A stretch of DNA of 16,691 bases, taken from positions 1-16,691 of the forward strand of contig JASFPJ010000036.1 in assembly GCA_050116035.1 (NCBI GenBank), written 5' to 3'. Below are positions 7,707 through 14,998 of the stretch, piece by piece; position 1 is the stretch's first letter, and each line of letters begins with the position of its first letter. The stretch comes from SOIA01 sp050116035 (GTDB taxonomy: Bacteria; Acidobacteriota; Aminicenantia; Aminicenantales; Aminicenantaceae). Under the pieces are notes generated by a model. It did no database searches, was not told the DNA's origin, and worked only from the letters and a program-made list of their open reading frames with translations. The translations under genes were made by a program, and so were the position numbers.

Positions 7707-7723
7707 ACAATGGAGGAAAACCT

Positions 7724-8209
7724 GTGGAGGTGCAAGAATCAAAAGTCAAATCATTCGTAACAAAATACCGAAGCGAAAAAAAAGCTCTTATATCGGTCCT
7801 GCAGGACATTCAAGAAGAGTATAATTATCTTCCCCAGGAAGCATTGAGAATTGTTTCGGAAACTTTGGGGATTCCTCTCATCGATATCATTGGAGTTGCG
7901 ACTTTTTATCGCGCATTCAGCCTCGAACCAAGAGGAAAGCATCTCGTGACAGTTTGTATGGGGACGGCCTGTCACGTCAGAGGAGGCCCAAAAATTCTTG
8001 AAGAATTCGAAAGAAAGTTAAATATTGGTGCGGGAGAGACCACAGAAGACAAACAATTCAGCTTAGAAACAGTGGCCTGTCTGGGCTGCTGTGCGATCGG
8101 GCCTGTGGTTGTCGTGGATGGCGATTACCATGCACAAACATCAATCCGGAAAGTTGGTTCAATCCTGAAGAAGTACATGAAAAAAGAGAAGAAAAATGAA
8201 ATCAACTAA
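7724..8209 (+). CDS. nuoE: NuoE-like [2Fe-2S] subunit of an NAD(P)H-oxidising module (HydC/HndA type)
   Basis: Small thioredoxin-fold ferredoxin subunit that pairs with NuoF-type flavoproteins in complex I, HydABC-type bifurcating hydrogenases and formate dehydrogenases. The N-terminal helical region (about 8-65) contains the conserved YNYLP and GVATFY motifs. The [2Fe-2S] ligands are C78, C83, C119 and C123 (CMGTAC and CLGCC), all present. At 161 aa it has the family's usual length. The start is GTG 7724, preceded by GGAGG at 7712-7716 with a 7-nt gap; the nearby ATG at 7710 is out of frame. It is the first gene of a four-gene + strand operon, and its last 14 bases overlap the next gene. No other complex I subunits (nuoA-D, H-N) are nearby, so it should not be read as respiratory complex I. 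Confidence 0.95.
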   Translation: MEVQESKVKSFVTKYRSEKKALISVLQDIQEEYNYLPQEALRIVSETLGIPLIDIIGVATFYRAFSLEPRGKHLVTVCMGTACHVRGGPKILEEFERKLNIGAGETTEDKQFSLETVACLGCCAIGPVVVVDGDYHAQTSIRKVGSILKKYMKKEKKNEIN

Positions 8210-10061
8210 GAGAATGAAGACAACCGAGGACTTGACTCAGGCCATTCACAGTCAAATCAAAAAGAGGCAGTCCGAAAAAAAACCTGTATTGACTGTATCA
8301 GCCGGGACATGCGGTCAAGCCCGCGGTTCTTTAAAGGTCATTGATTCTTTAAAAAAAGCCATAAAGAAAAACAATTTAGAAGATGAAGTCAAAATAAAAG
8401 TCACCGGATGCCATGGATTCTGTGAAGCTGAACCCAACATCATCATCCAGCCTCAAGATATTTTTTACCAGAAAGTTCAGCCCAAGGACGCAAAAGACAT
8501 TGCATCTCAAACAATTATCAATAATGAAATCATCGACAGACTCCTTTTTTCTGACCCGATTTCAAAAAAAACTGTCCTCAAGGAAGACGATATATCCTTT
8601 TATAAGAAACAAAAACGGATCCTTCTTGGAGATAACGCCCTTATTGATCCAACTGACATCGATGACTATCTCTCTGTGGGTGGATATGGTTCACTGGCAA
8701 AAGTCCTGAGTGAAATGACACCAGAAGAAGTCATCGAGATCATAAAGCAATCAGGCTTGAGAGGTCGAGGAGGTGCCGGTTTTCCCGCTGGATACAAATG
8801 GGAATTCACAAGGAAAGCGAAAGATAATCCCAAATACATCATTTGCAACGCTGATGAAGGAGACCCTGGCGCTTACATGGATCGTAGCTTATTGGAAGGA
8901 AATCCTCATCGCGTTCTCGAAGGGATGATTATCGGGGCTTATGCGGTGGGTGCAGAGGAAGGCACCATCTATGTCCGAGATGAATATCCTCTCGCGGTGA
9001 AACACATATTTTTAGCCATTTCGCAGGCAGAAAAACTGGGCCTTCTCGGGGAAAAAATTCTCAGTACAGATTTCAACTTCAAGATTCACGTTTCCAAGGG
9101 CGCTGGAGCTTTTGTCTGTGGTGAAGAAACGGCATTGATTGCTTCAGTCGAAGGCCGAATTGGAGAGCCACGCCAGAGGCCTCCATTCCCGGCCATAAAG
9201 GGTCTATGGAAAAAACCAACCAACATCAATAACGTCGAAACCTGGGCCAATATTCCGTTGATTATCGAAAAGGGAGCGGATTGGTTTTCCAAGATAGGAA
9301 CCAAGGGGAGCAAGGGAACAAAGATATTCTCCCTGGTTGGAAAAATCAACAACACTGGCCTGGTCGAAGTCCCGATGGGTATAACTCTGAGGGAAGTCAT
9401 TTTCGAAATCGGAGGAGGAATCCCAGGAGGAAAAGAGTTTAAGGCTGTCCAGACTGGCGGTCCTTCTGGTGGATGTCTTCCCAAAGAGAAGCTTGATTTA
9501 CCTATTGATTACGAAGGATTGACTGAAGCCGGTTCCATCATGGGTTCGGGCGGTATGATCGTCATGGACGAGAACACGTGTATGGTCGACGTAGCCAAGT
9601 ACTTTTTAAATTTTCTTCGAGACGAATCCTGCGGCAAATGCCTTTCCTGTAGAGAAGGAACGCAAAGGATGTGGGAAATCGTCACAGACATATCAGAAGG
9701 AGAAGGGAAGGAAGGAGACATTGAATTTCTCGAAGAACTGGCTCGAGCGACAAAGGAGGCCTCGCTGTGCGGTTTAGGGCAGACTGCAGCCAATCCAGTC
9801 CTGTCGACTCTCAGATATTTCAGGGATGAATACATCGCCCATGTCAAAGACAAGACCTGCCCGGCTGGAGTCTGCAAAAATCTGATCACATATTCCATAC
9901 TCGAAGATAAATGCACGGGCTGCCTGGCCTGCATCAAAGTCTGCCCCCAGGAGGCCATATCAGGAGAGTTGAAAAAAGTTCATGTGCTCGACCAGGAAAA
10001 ATGCATCAAATGCGGCGCCTGCTTCGAGGCATGTCAGTTTGACGCCATAAAAATTGAGTGA
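8196..10061 (+). CDS. nuoF: NuoF-like FMN/NAD(P)H-binding subunit with N-terminal [2Fe-2S] and C-terminal 2[4Fe-4S] domains (HydB/HndC type)
   Basis: Flavoprotein that exchanges electrons with NAD(P)H. Domains in order: thioredoxin-like ferredoxin domain (about 30-105); FMN/NADH-binding core with GLRGRGGAGFPAG (187-199), NADEGDPGAY (218-227) and CGEETAL (308-314); SLBB region; NuoF [4Fe-4S] ligands C479, C482, C485 and C525; and a two-cluster ferredoxin with C573/576/579/583 and C603/606/609/613. This layout is that of HydB/HndC in HydABC-type, often electron-bifurcating, enzymes and not of plain complex I NuoF. The N-terminal domain has SAGTCG where NuoE-like domains have CxGTGC, so only C39, C72 and C76 remain of the usual four ligands; HndB-like proteins share a TCG form. 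ATG 8196 overlaps nuoE by 14 nt; ATG 8214 (M7, 4 nt after the nuoE stop) is an equally possible start. Confidence 0.95.
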   Translation: MKSTKRMKTTEDLTQAIHSQIKKRQSEKKPVLTVSAGTCGQARGSLKVIDSLKKAIKKNNLEDEVKIKVTGCHGFCEAEPNIIIQPQDIFYQKVQPKDAKDIASQTIINNEIIDRLLFSDPISKKTVLKEDDISFYKKQKRILLGDNALIDPTDIDDYLSVGGYGSLAKVLSEMTPEEVIEIIKQSGLRGRGGAGFPAGYKWEFTRKAKDNPKYIICNADEGDPGAYMDRSLLEGNPHRVLEGMIIGAYAVGAEEGTIYVRDEYPLAVKHIFLAISQAEKLGLLGEKILSTDFNFKIHVSKGAGAFVCGEETALIASVEGRIGEPRQRPPFPAIKGLWKKPTNINNVETWANIPLIIEKGADWFSKIGTKGSKGTKIFSLVGKINNTGLVEVPMGITLREVIFEIGGGIPGGKEFKAVQTGGPSGGCLPKEKLDLPIDYEGLTEAGSIMGSGGMIVMDENTCMVDVAKYFLNFLRDESCGKCLSCREGTQRMWEIVTDISEGEGKEGDIEFLEELARATKEASLCGLGQTAANPVLSTLRYFRDEYIAHVKDKTCPAGVCKNLITYSILEDKCTGCLACIKVCPQEAISGELKKVHVLDQEKCIKCGACFEACQFDAIKIE

Positions 10062-10070
10062 GGGAATCCC

Positions 10071-10784
10071 ATGGTTAACCTTAAAATGAACGGATTGGAT
10101 GTCAAAGCCGAAGAAGGCTGGACTGTTCTCGAAACAGCCAAGTTTTACGGACTCGAGATCCCGACTCTATGTTACAACGAAGGATTAAGTCCGTATGGAG
10201 GCTGCCGTCTCTGTCTCGTAGAGGTTGGAGAGGGCTCGAAAGCGAAACTCGTTTCTTCCTGCACTTACCCAGTCGAGGAAGGCTTGATAATCCGGACCGA
10301 TACAAAAAGAGTCATCGAAACACGAAAAATGATGATCGAGCTGATGCTGTCATTGGCTCCAAACTCAAAAGTCATACAGGACTTGGCCTCAAAATTCGGA
10401 GTAAAACAAGTCCGCTTTAAGATACGAAACGAGGAATGCATCCTCTGCGGCCTGTGTGTGCGCATGTGCACCGAGCAGATGGATGGACGGGCCATCGGAT
10501 TTCAAAACCGAGGGTATAAGAGAAAAATATCCACGCCTTTTGACATCCGCTCAGAGGAATGCCGACTGTGTGGTGGATGCATTTACATCTGCCCAGCTTG
10601 CCAGTTGAGATGTCAGGGTCCCGATGCAGATACAGCGGTCTGCAACGCCTGCTTGAATATGGACCCCACCTGCCTGGATCATTACGATGACCTTCAATGC
10701 TGGATGTACGATGCAGGCCGCTGCGGCACGTGTGTCAGAGAGGGCAAAGAAATATCTGTCGAAAAGAAACAGAATTCAAAGTAG
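10071..10784 (+). CDS. Short NuoG/HoxU-like Fe-S protein with a cysteine-rich C-terminal tail
   Basis: Electron-wiring subunit expected to dock on the NuoE/NuoF pair. An N-terminal plant-type [2Fe-2S] domain has C34, C45, C48 and C64. The next segment, which in NuoG/HydA carries the His-Cys [4Fe-4S] motif, here has no cysteine or histidine (85-120, APNSKVIQDLA), so that cluster is absent. A two-cluster ferredoxin follows: C123/126/129/133 and C164/167/170/174. The last 60 residues hold eight more cysteines (177, 181, 191, 194, 201, 210, 218, 221), including CNAC and CGTC pairs, enough for one or two further metal centres. There are no [FeFe]-hydrogenase H-cluster motifs and no molybdopterin domain. 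The start is ATG 10071, 9 nt after nuoF, with GAGGG upstream. The next gene follows after 79 nt without a terminator. Confidence 0.88.
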   Translation: MVNLKMNGLDVKAEEGWTVLETAKFYGLEIPTLCYNEGLSPYGGCRLCLVEVGEGSKAKLVSSCTYPVEEGLIIRTDTKRVIETRKMMIELMLSLAPNSKVIQDLASKFGVKQVRFKIRNEECILCGLCVRMCTEQMDGRAIGFQNRGYKRKISTPFDIRSEECRLCGGCIYICPACQLRCQGPDADTAVCNACLNMDPTCLDHYDDLQCWMYDAGRCGTCVREGKEISVEKKQNSK

Positions 10785-10863
10785 AAAACAATGAGCAGCA
10801 AAAAGACCATTTTAATGCTTCTCACTGGTTTCTGATAAACGAGCATACAAGGAGGTAAACAGA

Positions 10864-12444
10864 ATGGCTTATACAAAACTCAATAGAAGCGCAGCGACGC
10901 TCACAAAGAATAGGACTGAAGGGTCCATCAGTCCATTCAGTGGGATGTGCGTGACATGTGTGGATGGCTGTATCGGCATGTGCGAGATCGGAAAATCCGC
11001 ATATCGAGGGCATGAAGTTCTCTACCCGCAGCCATTCGGAATCATCACAGCGGCTTCAGAAAAAGACTACCCGGTCGACCTCTCCGATTTCACTATTATG
11101 GGAACCGCTGTGGGGGCGCACGGAGTCAAAGCGGACAGCGACAAAGCGACCTTCCCTAAAGTAACGATTGAAACTGCGATTGGACACGATAAGGGAATCA
11201 AACTGAAAGTTCCCTTTATCATATCGGGTATGGGCTCAACAAACGTGGCTAAACAGAATTGGGAAGGACTGGCTAAAGGGGCCGCTCTTTCCGGGTCAAT
11301 CCTAACCATCGGAGAAAATGTCTGCGGTATGGATGACGAATCCGAAATCAAGAATGGGAAAATCATCCGTTCTCCGGATATGGAATCGCGCGTGAAATTT
11401 TTCAGGGACTTCCAAGAGGACGGTTATGGAACAGTCGCTGTCCAGGCCAATGTGGAAGATACCAGGCTGGGTGTTCAAGAATACGTCATCAACAAACTGG
11501 GTGTCGAAACCGTCGAGCTGAAGTGGGGACAAGGAGCCAAGGATATCGGGGGCGAAGTGAAGATCAAAAGCCTCAAGAAAGCCCAGGAACTGAAGAAAAA
11601 AGGATACATCGTTCTTCCTGATCCCGAGGATTCCTCTGTCATAAAAGCCTTTGAAAAAGGCAGCTTCAAGGAATTCGAGAGGCACTCTCGACTGGGAATG
11701 GTCGAGGAAGAAAGCTTCATGCAGAGAGTGGAGGAGCTCAGGAAGGCAGGAGCTAAATATGTCTTCTTGAAGACCGGAGCTTACAGGCCAGTCGACCTGG
11801 CCAGAGCCGTCAAGTATGCATCCAAGGCCAAACTTGACCTGCTGACTGTTGATGGAGCCGGCGGAGGAACAGGAATGAGCCCCTGGCGGATGATGAATGA
11901 ATGGGGCATTCCCAGTGTTGAAATCTGGTCCTTACTGTACCAGTACCTCCGGAAGCTCGACGAGAGAGGAGAATACATTCCTGACGTGGCGGCCGCCGGA
12001 GGAATCACCTTCGAAGACCAGATCTATAAGGTTCTTGCCCTGGGTGCGCCGTATTTCAAAGTCGTTGGCATGGCCAGAGGACCCATGGCAGCCACGATGG
12101 TGGGCAAAACAATCGGCAAGAGAATCAATGAAGACCAGATCCCTGTGTATGTTGAACGCTTCGGCAATACGCCAGAAGAAATTTTCGTCACAGCACCGGA
12201 ATTGAAGAAGAAGTATAAGGACCGGTTTAATGATATTCCCACTGGCGCGATCGGGCTCTACACCTATTTTCACAGACTCAGCCAGGGACTGCGCCAGCTC
12301 ATGGCCGGAAACAGAAAGTTCGCCTTGGAATACATCACTCGGGATGATATCGCCGCTTTGACTCAAGACGCAGCCAACATCAGCGGCATCCCCTACATCA
12401 CAGAGGTGGATAAAGAAGAAGTCGTCAAAATTCTGGAAGGTTGA
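10864..12444 (+). CDS. Glutamate-synthase-type FMN domain protein with N-terminal Cys4 motif
   Basis: Stand-alone FMN-binding TIM barrel of the glutamate synthase large-subunit family (Glu_synthase domain). Recognisable features are WGQGAKDIGGE (221-231, family QGAKPGxGG), DGAGGGTGMSPW (330-341, family DGxxGGTGAxP) and the phosphate-binding AAAGGI (376-381). It lacks the N-terminal type-2 glutaminase domain and the C-terminal GXGXG domain of full GltB. The [3Fe-4S] cysteines after the barrel are missing; apart from C154 the only cysteines are C29, C32, C36 and C40 in CVTCVDGCIGMC, a likely [4Fe-4S] site. At 526 aa it is far shorter than full GltB (about 1500 aa). ATG 10864 has AAGGAGGT at 10849-10856. 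It is the last gene of the operon, so the diaphorase subunits probably feed it. The family annotation would say glutamate synthase; the true substrate is unproven, and no separate glutaminase or gltD gene is in the window. Confidence 0.9.
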   Translation: MAYTKLNRSAATLTKNRTEGSISPFSGMCVTCVDGCIGMCEIGKSAYRGHEVLYPQPFGIITAASEKDYPVDLSDFTIMGTAVGAHGVKADSDKATFPKVTIETAIGHDKGIKLKVPFIISGMGSTNVAKQNWEGLAKGAALSGSILTIGENVCGMDDESEIKNGKIIRSPDMESRVKFFRDFQEDGYGTVAVQANVEDTRLGVQEYVINKLGVETVELKWGQGAKDIGGEVKIKSLKKAQELKKKGYIVLPDPEDSSVIKAFEKGSFKEFERHSRLGMVEEESFMQRVEELRKAGAKYVFLKTGAYRPVDLARAVKYASKAKLDLLTVDGAGGGTGMSPWRMMNEWGIPSVEIWSLLYQYLRKLDERGEYIPDVAAAGGITFEDQIYKVLALGAPYFKVVGMARGPMAATMVGKTIGKRINEDQIPVYVERFGNTPEEIFVTAPELKKKYKDRFNDIPTGAIGLYTYFHRLSQGLRQLMAGNRKFALEYITRDDIAALTQDAANISGIPYITEVDKEEVVKILEG

Positions 12445-12468
12445 GCCTGACTGAACAGAGCGAAAAAG

Positions 12469-12498
12469 GCCCCATCACTTGAGATGGGGCTTTTTTTT
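12469..12498 (+). terminator. Strong intrinsic terminator of the redox operon
   Basis: GCCCCATC (12469-12476) and GATGGGGC (12483-12490) form a perfect 8-bp G+C-rich stem with loop ACTTGA, followed by eight T (12491-12498). A run of A just upstream makes it potentially bidirectional. It lies 24 nt after the stop of the GltB-like gene. Confidence 0.93.
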
Positions 12499-12530
12499 AT
12501 CACAAAAAAGAGGGGTATATTGCTTTTTGC

Positions 12531-12559
12531 TTTACGACTCAGGACTCATATGTTATAAA
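12531..12559 (+). promoter_or_regulatory. Promoter of the M50-trpS-scpAB operon
   Basis: TTTACG (12531-12536), a 17-nt spacer and TATAAA (12554-12559) with the extended TGt triplet at 12551-12553. The predicted start, near 12566, falls after the TTG at 12564 and ten bases before ATG 12576. This favours the ATG as the protease start. Confidence 0.55.
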
Positions 12560-12575
12560 TGACTTGAGAAGAAAA

Positions 12576-13259
12576 ATGAGTGTTGCATCCTACATTATCA
12601 TGGGTTTCGCCCTGCTTTTTGCTATAACAGTGCATGAAGCCGCGCACGGGTGGGCGGCCAATAAATTGGGGGATCCAACCGCCTACAGCTTAGGCCGAGT
12701 CACACTCAACCCCATCCCTCACATCGATCCCATAGGTACGATCATCTTTCCAATTATCCTGGTCGTGATCAGATCTCCATTTCTTTTTGGCTGGGCTAAA
12801 CCGGTCCCTGTCAATCCTCTTAACTTGAAAAATCCCCGTCGTGACACCCTCTGGATATCGGCGGCTGGCCCGGCCTCAAACATGAGCGTCGGTGCGATCT
12901 CTTTGATTATCATTGTTATCCTGAAACTCATCAATCCTAATGTTGTCTACTTCCTCAGAGCCAACATCCTACAAATGGGAGGATTATCCCAAGGTTTTTT
13001 TCCTCTTGGAGTCCTGGCCTTCATCCTGTATTATTTTGCCTACATCAATTGCCTGCTCGCTGTCTTTAATCTCATCCCCATTCCTCCCCTGGATGGAAGC
13101 GGCATCTTAATGGGTTTCCTTTCGGAAGAAGCCATTCAGAAATACGAGCGTATCCGACCTTTTGGATTTCTTATTCTCCTGGCTTTGATATACCTCGGAT
13201 TATTCCAGATTATCATGTACCCCTTTACCTTGATTATACACACTATAGTCCTTCTCTAG
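12576..13259 (+). CDS. Site-2-protease-like membrane metalloprotease (M50/SREBF-type, YwhC-like)
   Basis: Polytopic intramembrane zinc protease family protein. The zinc-binding HEAAH motif is at H20-E21-H24 in the first hydrophobic segment, and the second metal site is NLIPIPPLDG with D173. About five to six hydrophobic segments span the 227 residues, and the conserved NPIPHIDPIG and GWAKPVPVNP stretches are typical of the compact group without a PDZ domain. Substrates of this subgroup are generally unknown. ATG 12576 was chosen over TTG 12564 because the predicted transcription start lies between them. It heads an operon with trpS one base downstream of its stop, and lies 77 nt past the upstream operon's terminator T-run. 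Confidence 0.92.
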   Translation: MSVASYIIMGFALLFAITVHEAAHGWAANKLGDPTAYSLGRVTLNPIPHIDPIGTIIFPIILVVIRSPFLFGWAKPVPVNPLNLKNPRRDTLWISAAGPASNMSVGAISLIIIVILKLINPNVVYFLRANILQMGGLSQGFFPLGVLAFILYYFAYINCLLAVFNLIPIPPLDGSGILMGFLSEEAIQKYERIRPFGFLILLALIYLGLFQIIMYPFTLIIHTIVLL

Positions 13260-13260
13260 A

Positions 13261-14250
13261 ATGAGTGAAAAGAAAAAAATCGTTCTTTCAGGCCTCAGGC
13301 CGACAGGACCCTGCCATCTCGGCCATCTCGCCGGAGCATTCCGCAACTGGCTCAAATACCAGGAAGACCACACATGTTTCTACAGCATCGTTGACTGGCA
13401 TGCACTGAGCTCTGAGTACCAGAATTCAAAAATCATCAAAGGTTTCACTTTTGAAGTGGCGGTTGACTGGCTGAGTGTCGGATTGGGCCCAAAAAAAAGC
13501 GTCATTTTTGTCCAATCAGAAGTCAAAGAGCATGCCGAACTTCATCTGCTCCTGTCAATGGTCATTCCGCTTCCCTGGCTGCAAAGAGTCCCGACGTTTA
13601 AAGAAATGCAGCGAGAGATTCCAGACAAAGACCTGAATACCTACGGATTTTTGGGATATCCTGTGCTTCAAACAGCGGATATCCTTATTTATAAAGCCAA
13701 CGCGGTTCCTGTTGGCGAAGACCAGGCGTACCACCTCGAGTTCGCCCGCGAGGTGACCAGGCGTTTCAACCGCCTCTACGGAAACATTTTCCCTGAACCT
13801 CAGACTATCCTCACAGAAGTCCCGAAGCTGGCCGGAATAGACGGCCGTAAAATGAGCAAATCTTTCGGGAATTATATCCTTCTCAAGGATTCACCCGAGG
13901 TCATCCTTCAGAAAATTTCACCCATGATCACCGACACACGACGCAAACGGAGAAGCGACCCAGGAGAACCAGATGACTGCCCGGTGTTCACACTGCATAA
14001 AGCCTTCGTTCATAAAGAAAAAAGAGAGGAACTGGCCCAGGGATGTCGAACAGCCGGGATTGGGTGCCTGGAGTGTAAAAACGTCGTCATCGAAAGCCTC
14101 ATCGAACTTCTTGCGCCCTTTAGAGAAAAGAGGAGCGAGTACGAAAAAAATCCCCAGCTTGTCTGGGATATTCTAAAAGAGGGAAATAAAAAGGCCCGGC
14201 AAGTCGCTCAGAAAACGATGGAAGAAGTCAGGTCTGCGATCGGTCTTTAA
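13261..14250 (+). CDS. trpS: Tryptophanyl-tRNA synthetase
   Basis: Class Ic aminoacyl-tRNA synthetase that charges tRNA-Trp. The HIGH signature appears as HLGH (19-22) after the LRPTGP lead, and KMSKS is intact at 197-201 preceded by GIDGR. The family-typical DWHAL, YPVLQTADIL and VGEDQ segments are present. At 329 aa it is a normal bacterial length. ATG 13261 begins one base after the stop of the M50 gene, so translation is probably coupled. The frequent neighbourhood M50-trpS-scpA-scpB supports the call. Confidence 0.98.
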   Translation: MSEKKKIVLSGLRPTGPCHLGHLAGAFRNWLKYQEDHTCFYSIVDWHALSSEYQNSKIIKGFTFEVAVDWLSVGLGPKKSVIFVQSEVKEHAELHLLLSMVIPLPWLQRVPTFKEMQREIPDKDLNTYGFLGYPVLQTADILIYKANAVPVGEDQAYHLEFAREVTRRFNRLYGNIFPEPQTILTEVPKLAGIDGRKMSKSFGNYILLKDSPEVILQKISPMITDTRRKRRSDPGEPDDCPVFTLHKAFVHKEKREELAQGCRTAGIGCLECKNVVIESLIELLAPFREKRSEYEKNPQLVWDILKEGNKKARQVAQKTMEEVRSAIGL

Positions 14251-14266
14251 AAAACACTCGAATTCT

Positions 14267-14998
14267 ATGGACGCTTCGACAAGTTACCAGGTCAAATTGG
14301 AGGTCTTTCAAGGCCCTCTGGATCTTCTCCTCTTTTTAATCAAGAAGAAAAAAATCGATATTCATGATATTCCCATGGCGACAATCACCAGAGAATACCT
14401 GGATTATCTTGACCAGAAAGACAGGATAAATCTCGACCGGGAAGCTGAATTTTTACTCATCGCAGCCCTCCTGATCTACATTAAATCCCAGATGCTGCTC
14501 CCCAGAGAAAAACCTCTGGAGGAAGAAAAAGACCCCCGTCAAGTTCTTGTGAATCGGCTACTGGATTACCAGAGAATGAAGGCAGCCACCGGTTATCTTA
14601 AAGAAAAAGAAGACGAAGAGATACAAAAATGGAAGAGAACTGTTCTTCCCGCAGTCTCCCCTGAAGACGAAATGGAGTATATCGAAGTTTCTCTGTTTGA
14701 CCTTGCTGAATCCTTCTTTACTTTAATGAAACGCAAGGAAAGAGAAGGAATAAAAACAATCAAAGGAAAAGAGTTTTCCTTGGAAGAAAAGATGAAGGAA
14801 ATCCTGGCTCTTCTCGAAGCGAATGAGTCCATCGATTTTCTGGATTATTTCAACCGACAGGAATCTTTCGAAGAAGCTCTAGTGGCGTTCTTGGGCTTAC
14901 TGGAGCTTATCAAATCTAAGGTTGTCACAGCCATACAGGAAACCCACTTCAAGCCGATAAGGGTTTGTGTTCAAAAGGAATACGCAAAGAGCAACTGA
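14267..14998 (+). CDS. scpA: Segregation and condensation protein A (kleisin)
   Basis: Kleisin subunit of the SMC-ScpAB condensin, bridging the SMC dimer during chromosome segregation. The N-terminal signature FQGPLDLLLFLIKKKKIDIH (about 13-32), the EYLDYL segment and the FLLIAALLIYIKSQMLLP helix contact the SMC neck. An acidic and lysine-rich linker follows, and the C-terminal winged helix (about 160-235, ending VAFLGLLELIKSK) contacts the SMC head. The 243-aa length fits the family. ATG 14267 has no clear ribosome site and lies 16 nt after trpS, so it probably relies on translational coupling. Its stop overlaps the scpB start by one base. Confidence 0.96.
   Translation: MDASTSYQVKLEVFQGPLDLLLFLIKKKKIDIHDIPMATITREYLDYLDQKDRINLDREAEFLLIAALLIYIKSQMLLPREKPLEEEKDPRQVLVNRLLDYQRMKAATGYLKEKEDEEIQKWKRTVLPAVSPEDEMEYIEVSLFDLAESFFTLMKRKEREGIKTIKGKEFSLEEKMKEILALLEANESIDFLDYFNRQESFEEALVAFLGLLELIKSKVVTAIQETHFKPIRVCVQKEYAKSN

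Larger units (their letters stand above)
7476..7723 (+). promoter_or_regulatory. Long leader of the redox operon with an orphan Shine-Dalgarno
   Basis: This stretch has no normal gene. AAAGGAGG at 7515-7522 is a near-perfect ribosome-binding sequence but no ATG, GTG or TTG follows at a usable distance. The only initiation codon in range is ATT 7527, which would give a 22-codon peptide ending at TGA 7593-7595. The element can pair with CTCC (7541-7544) and CCTTT (7550-7554), so it may instead be part of an RNA switch or a ribosome-standby site. No known riboswitch consensus was recognised. Confidence 0.35.

Noticed and set aside
7724..10784. [FeFe]-hydrogenase HydABC operon
   Set aside because: The third protein is only 237 aa and has no H-cluster motifs; no hydrogenase catalytic subunit is present in the window.
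10791..10835. 14-codon ORF (ATG AGC AGC...) between the Fe-S and GltB-like genes
   Set aside because: It has no good ribosome site, is very short, and lies in a spacer whose strong ribosome site belongs to ATG 10864.
12564..12575. TTG start giving four extra residues to the M50 protease
   Set aside because: The predicted transcription start (about 12566) lies after the TTG, and the ATG begins the typical membrane segment.
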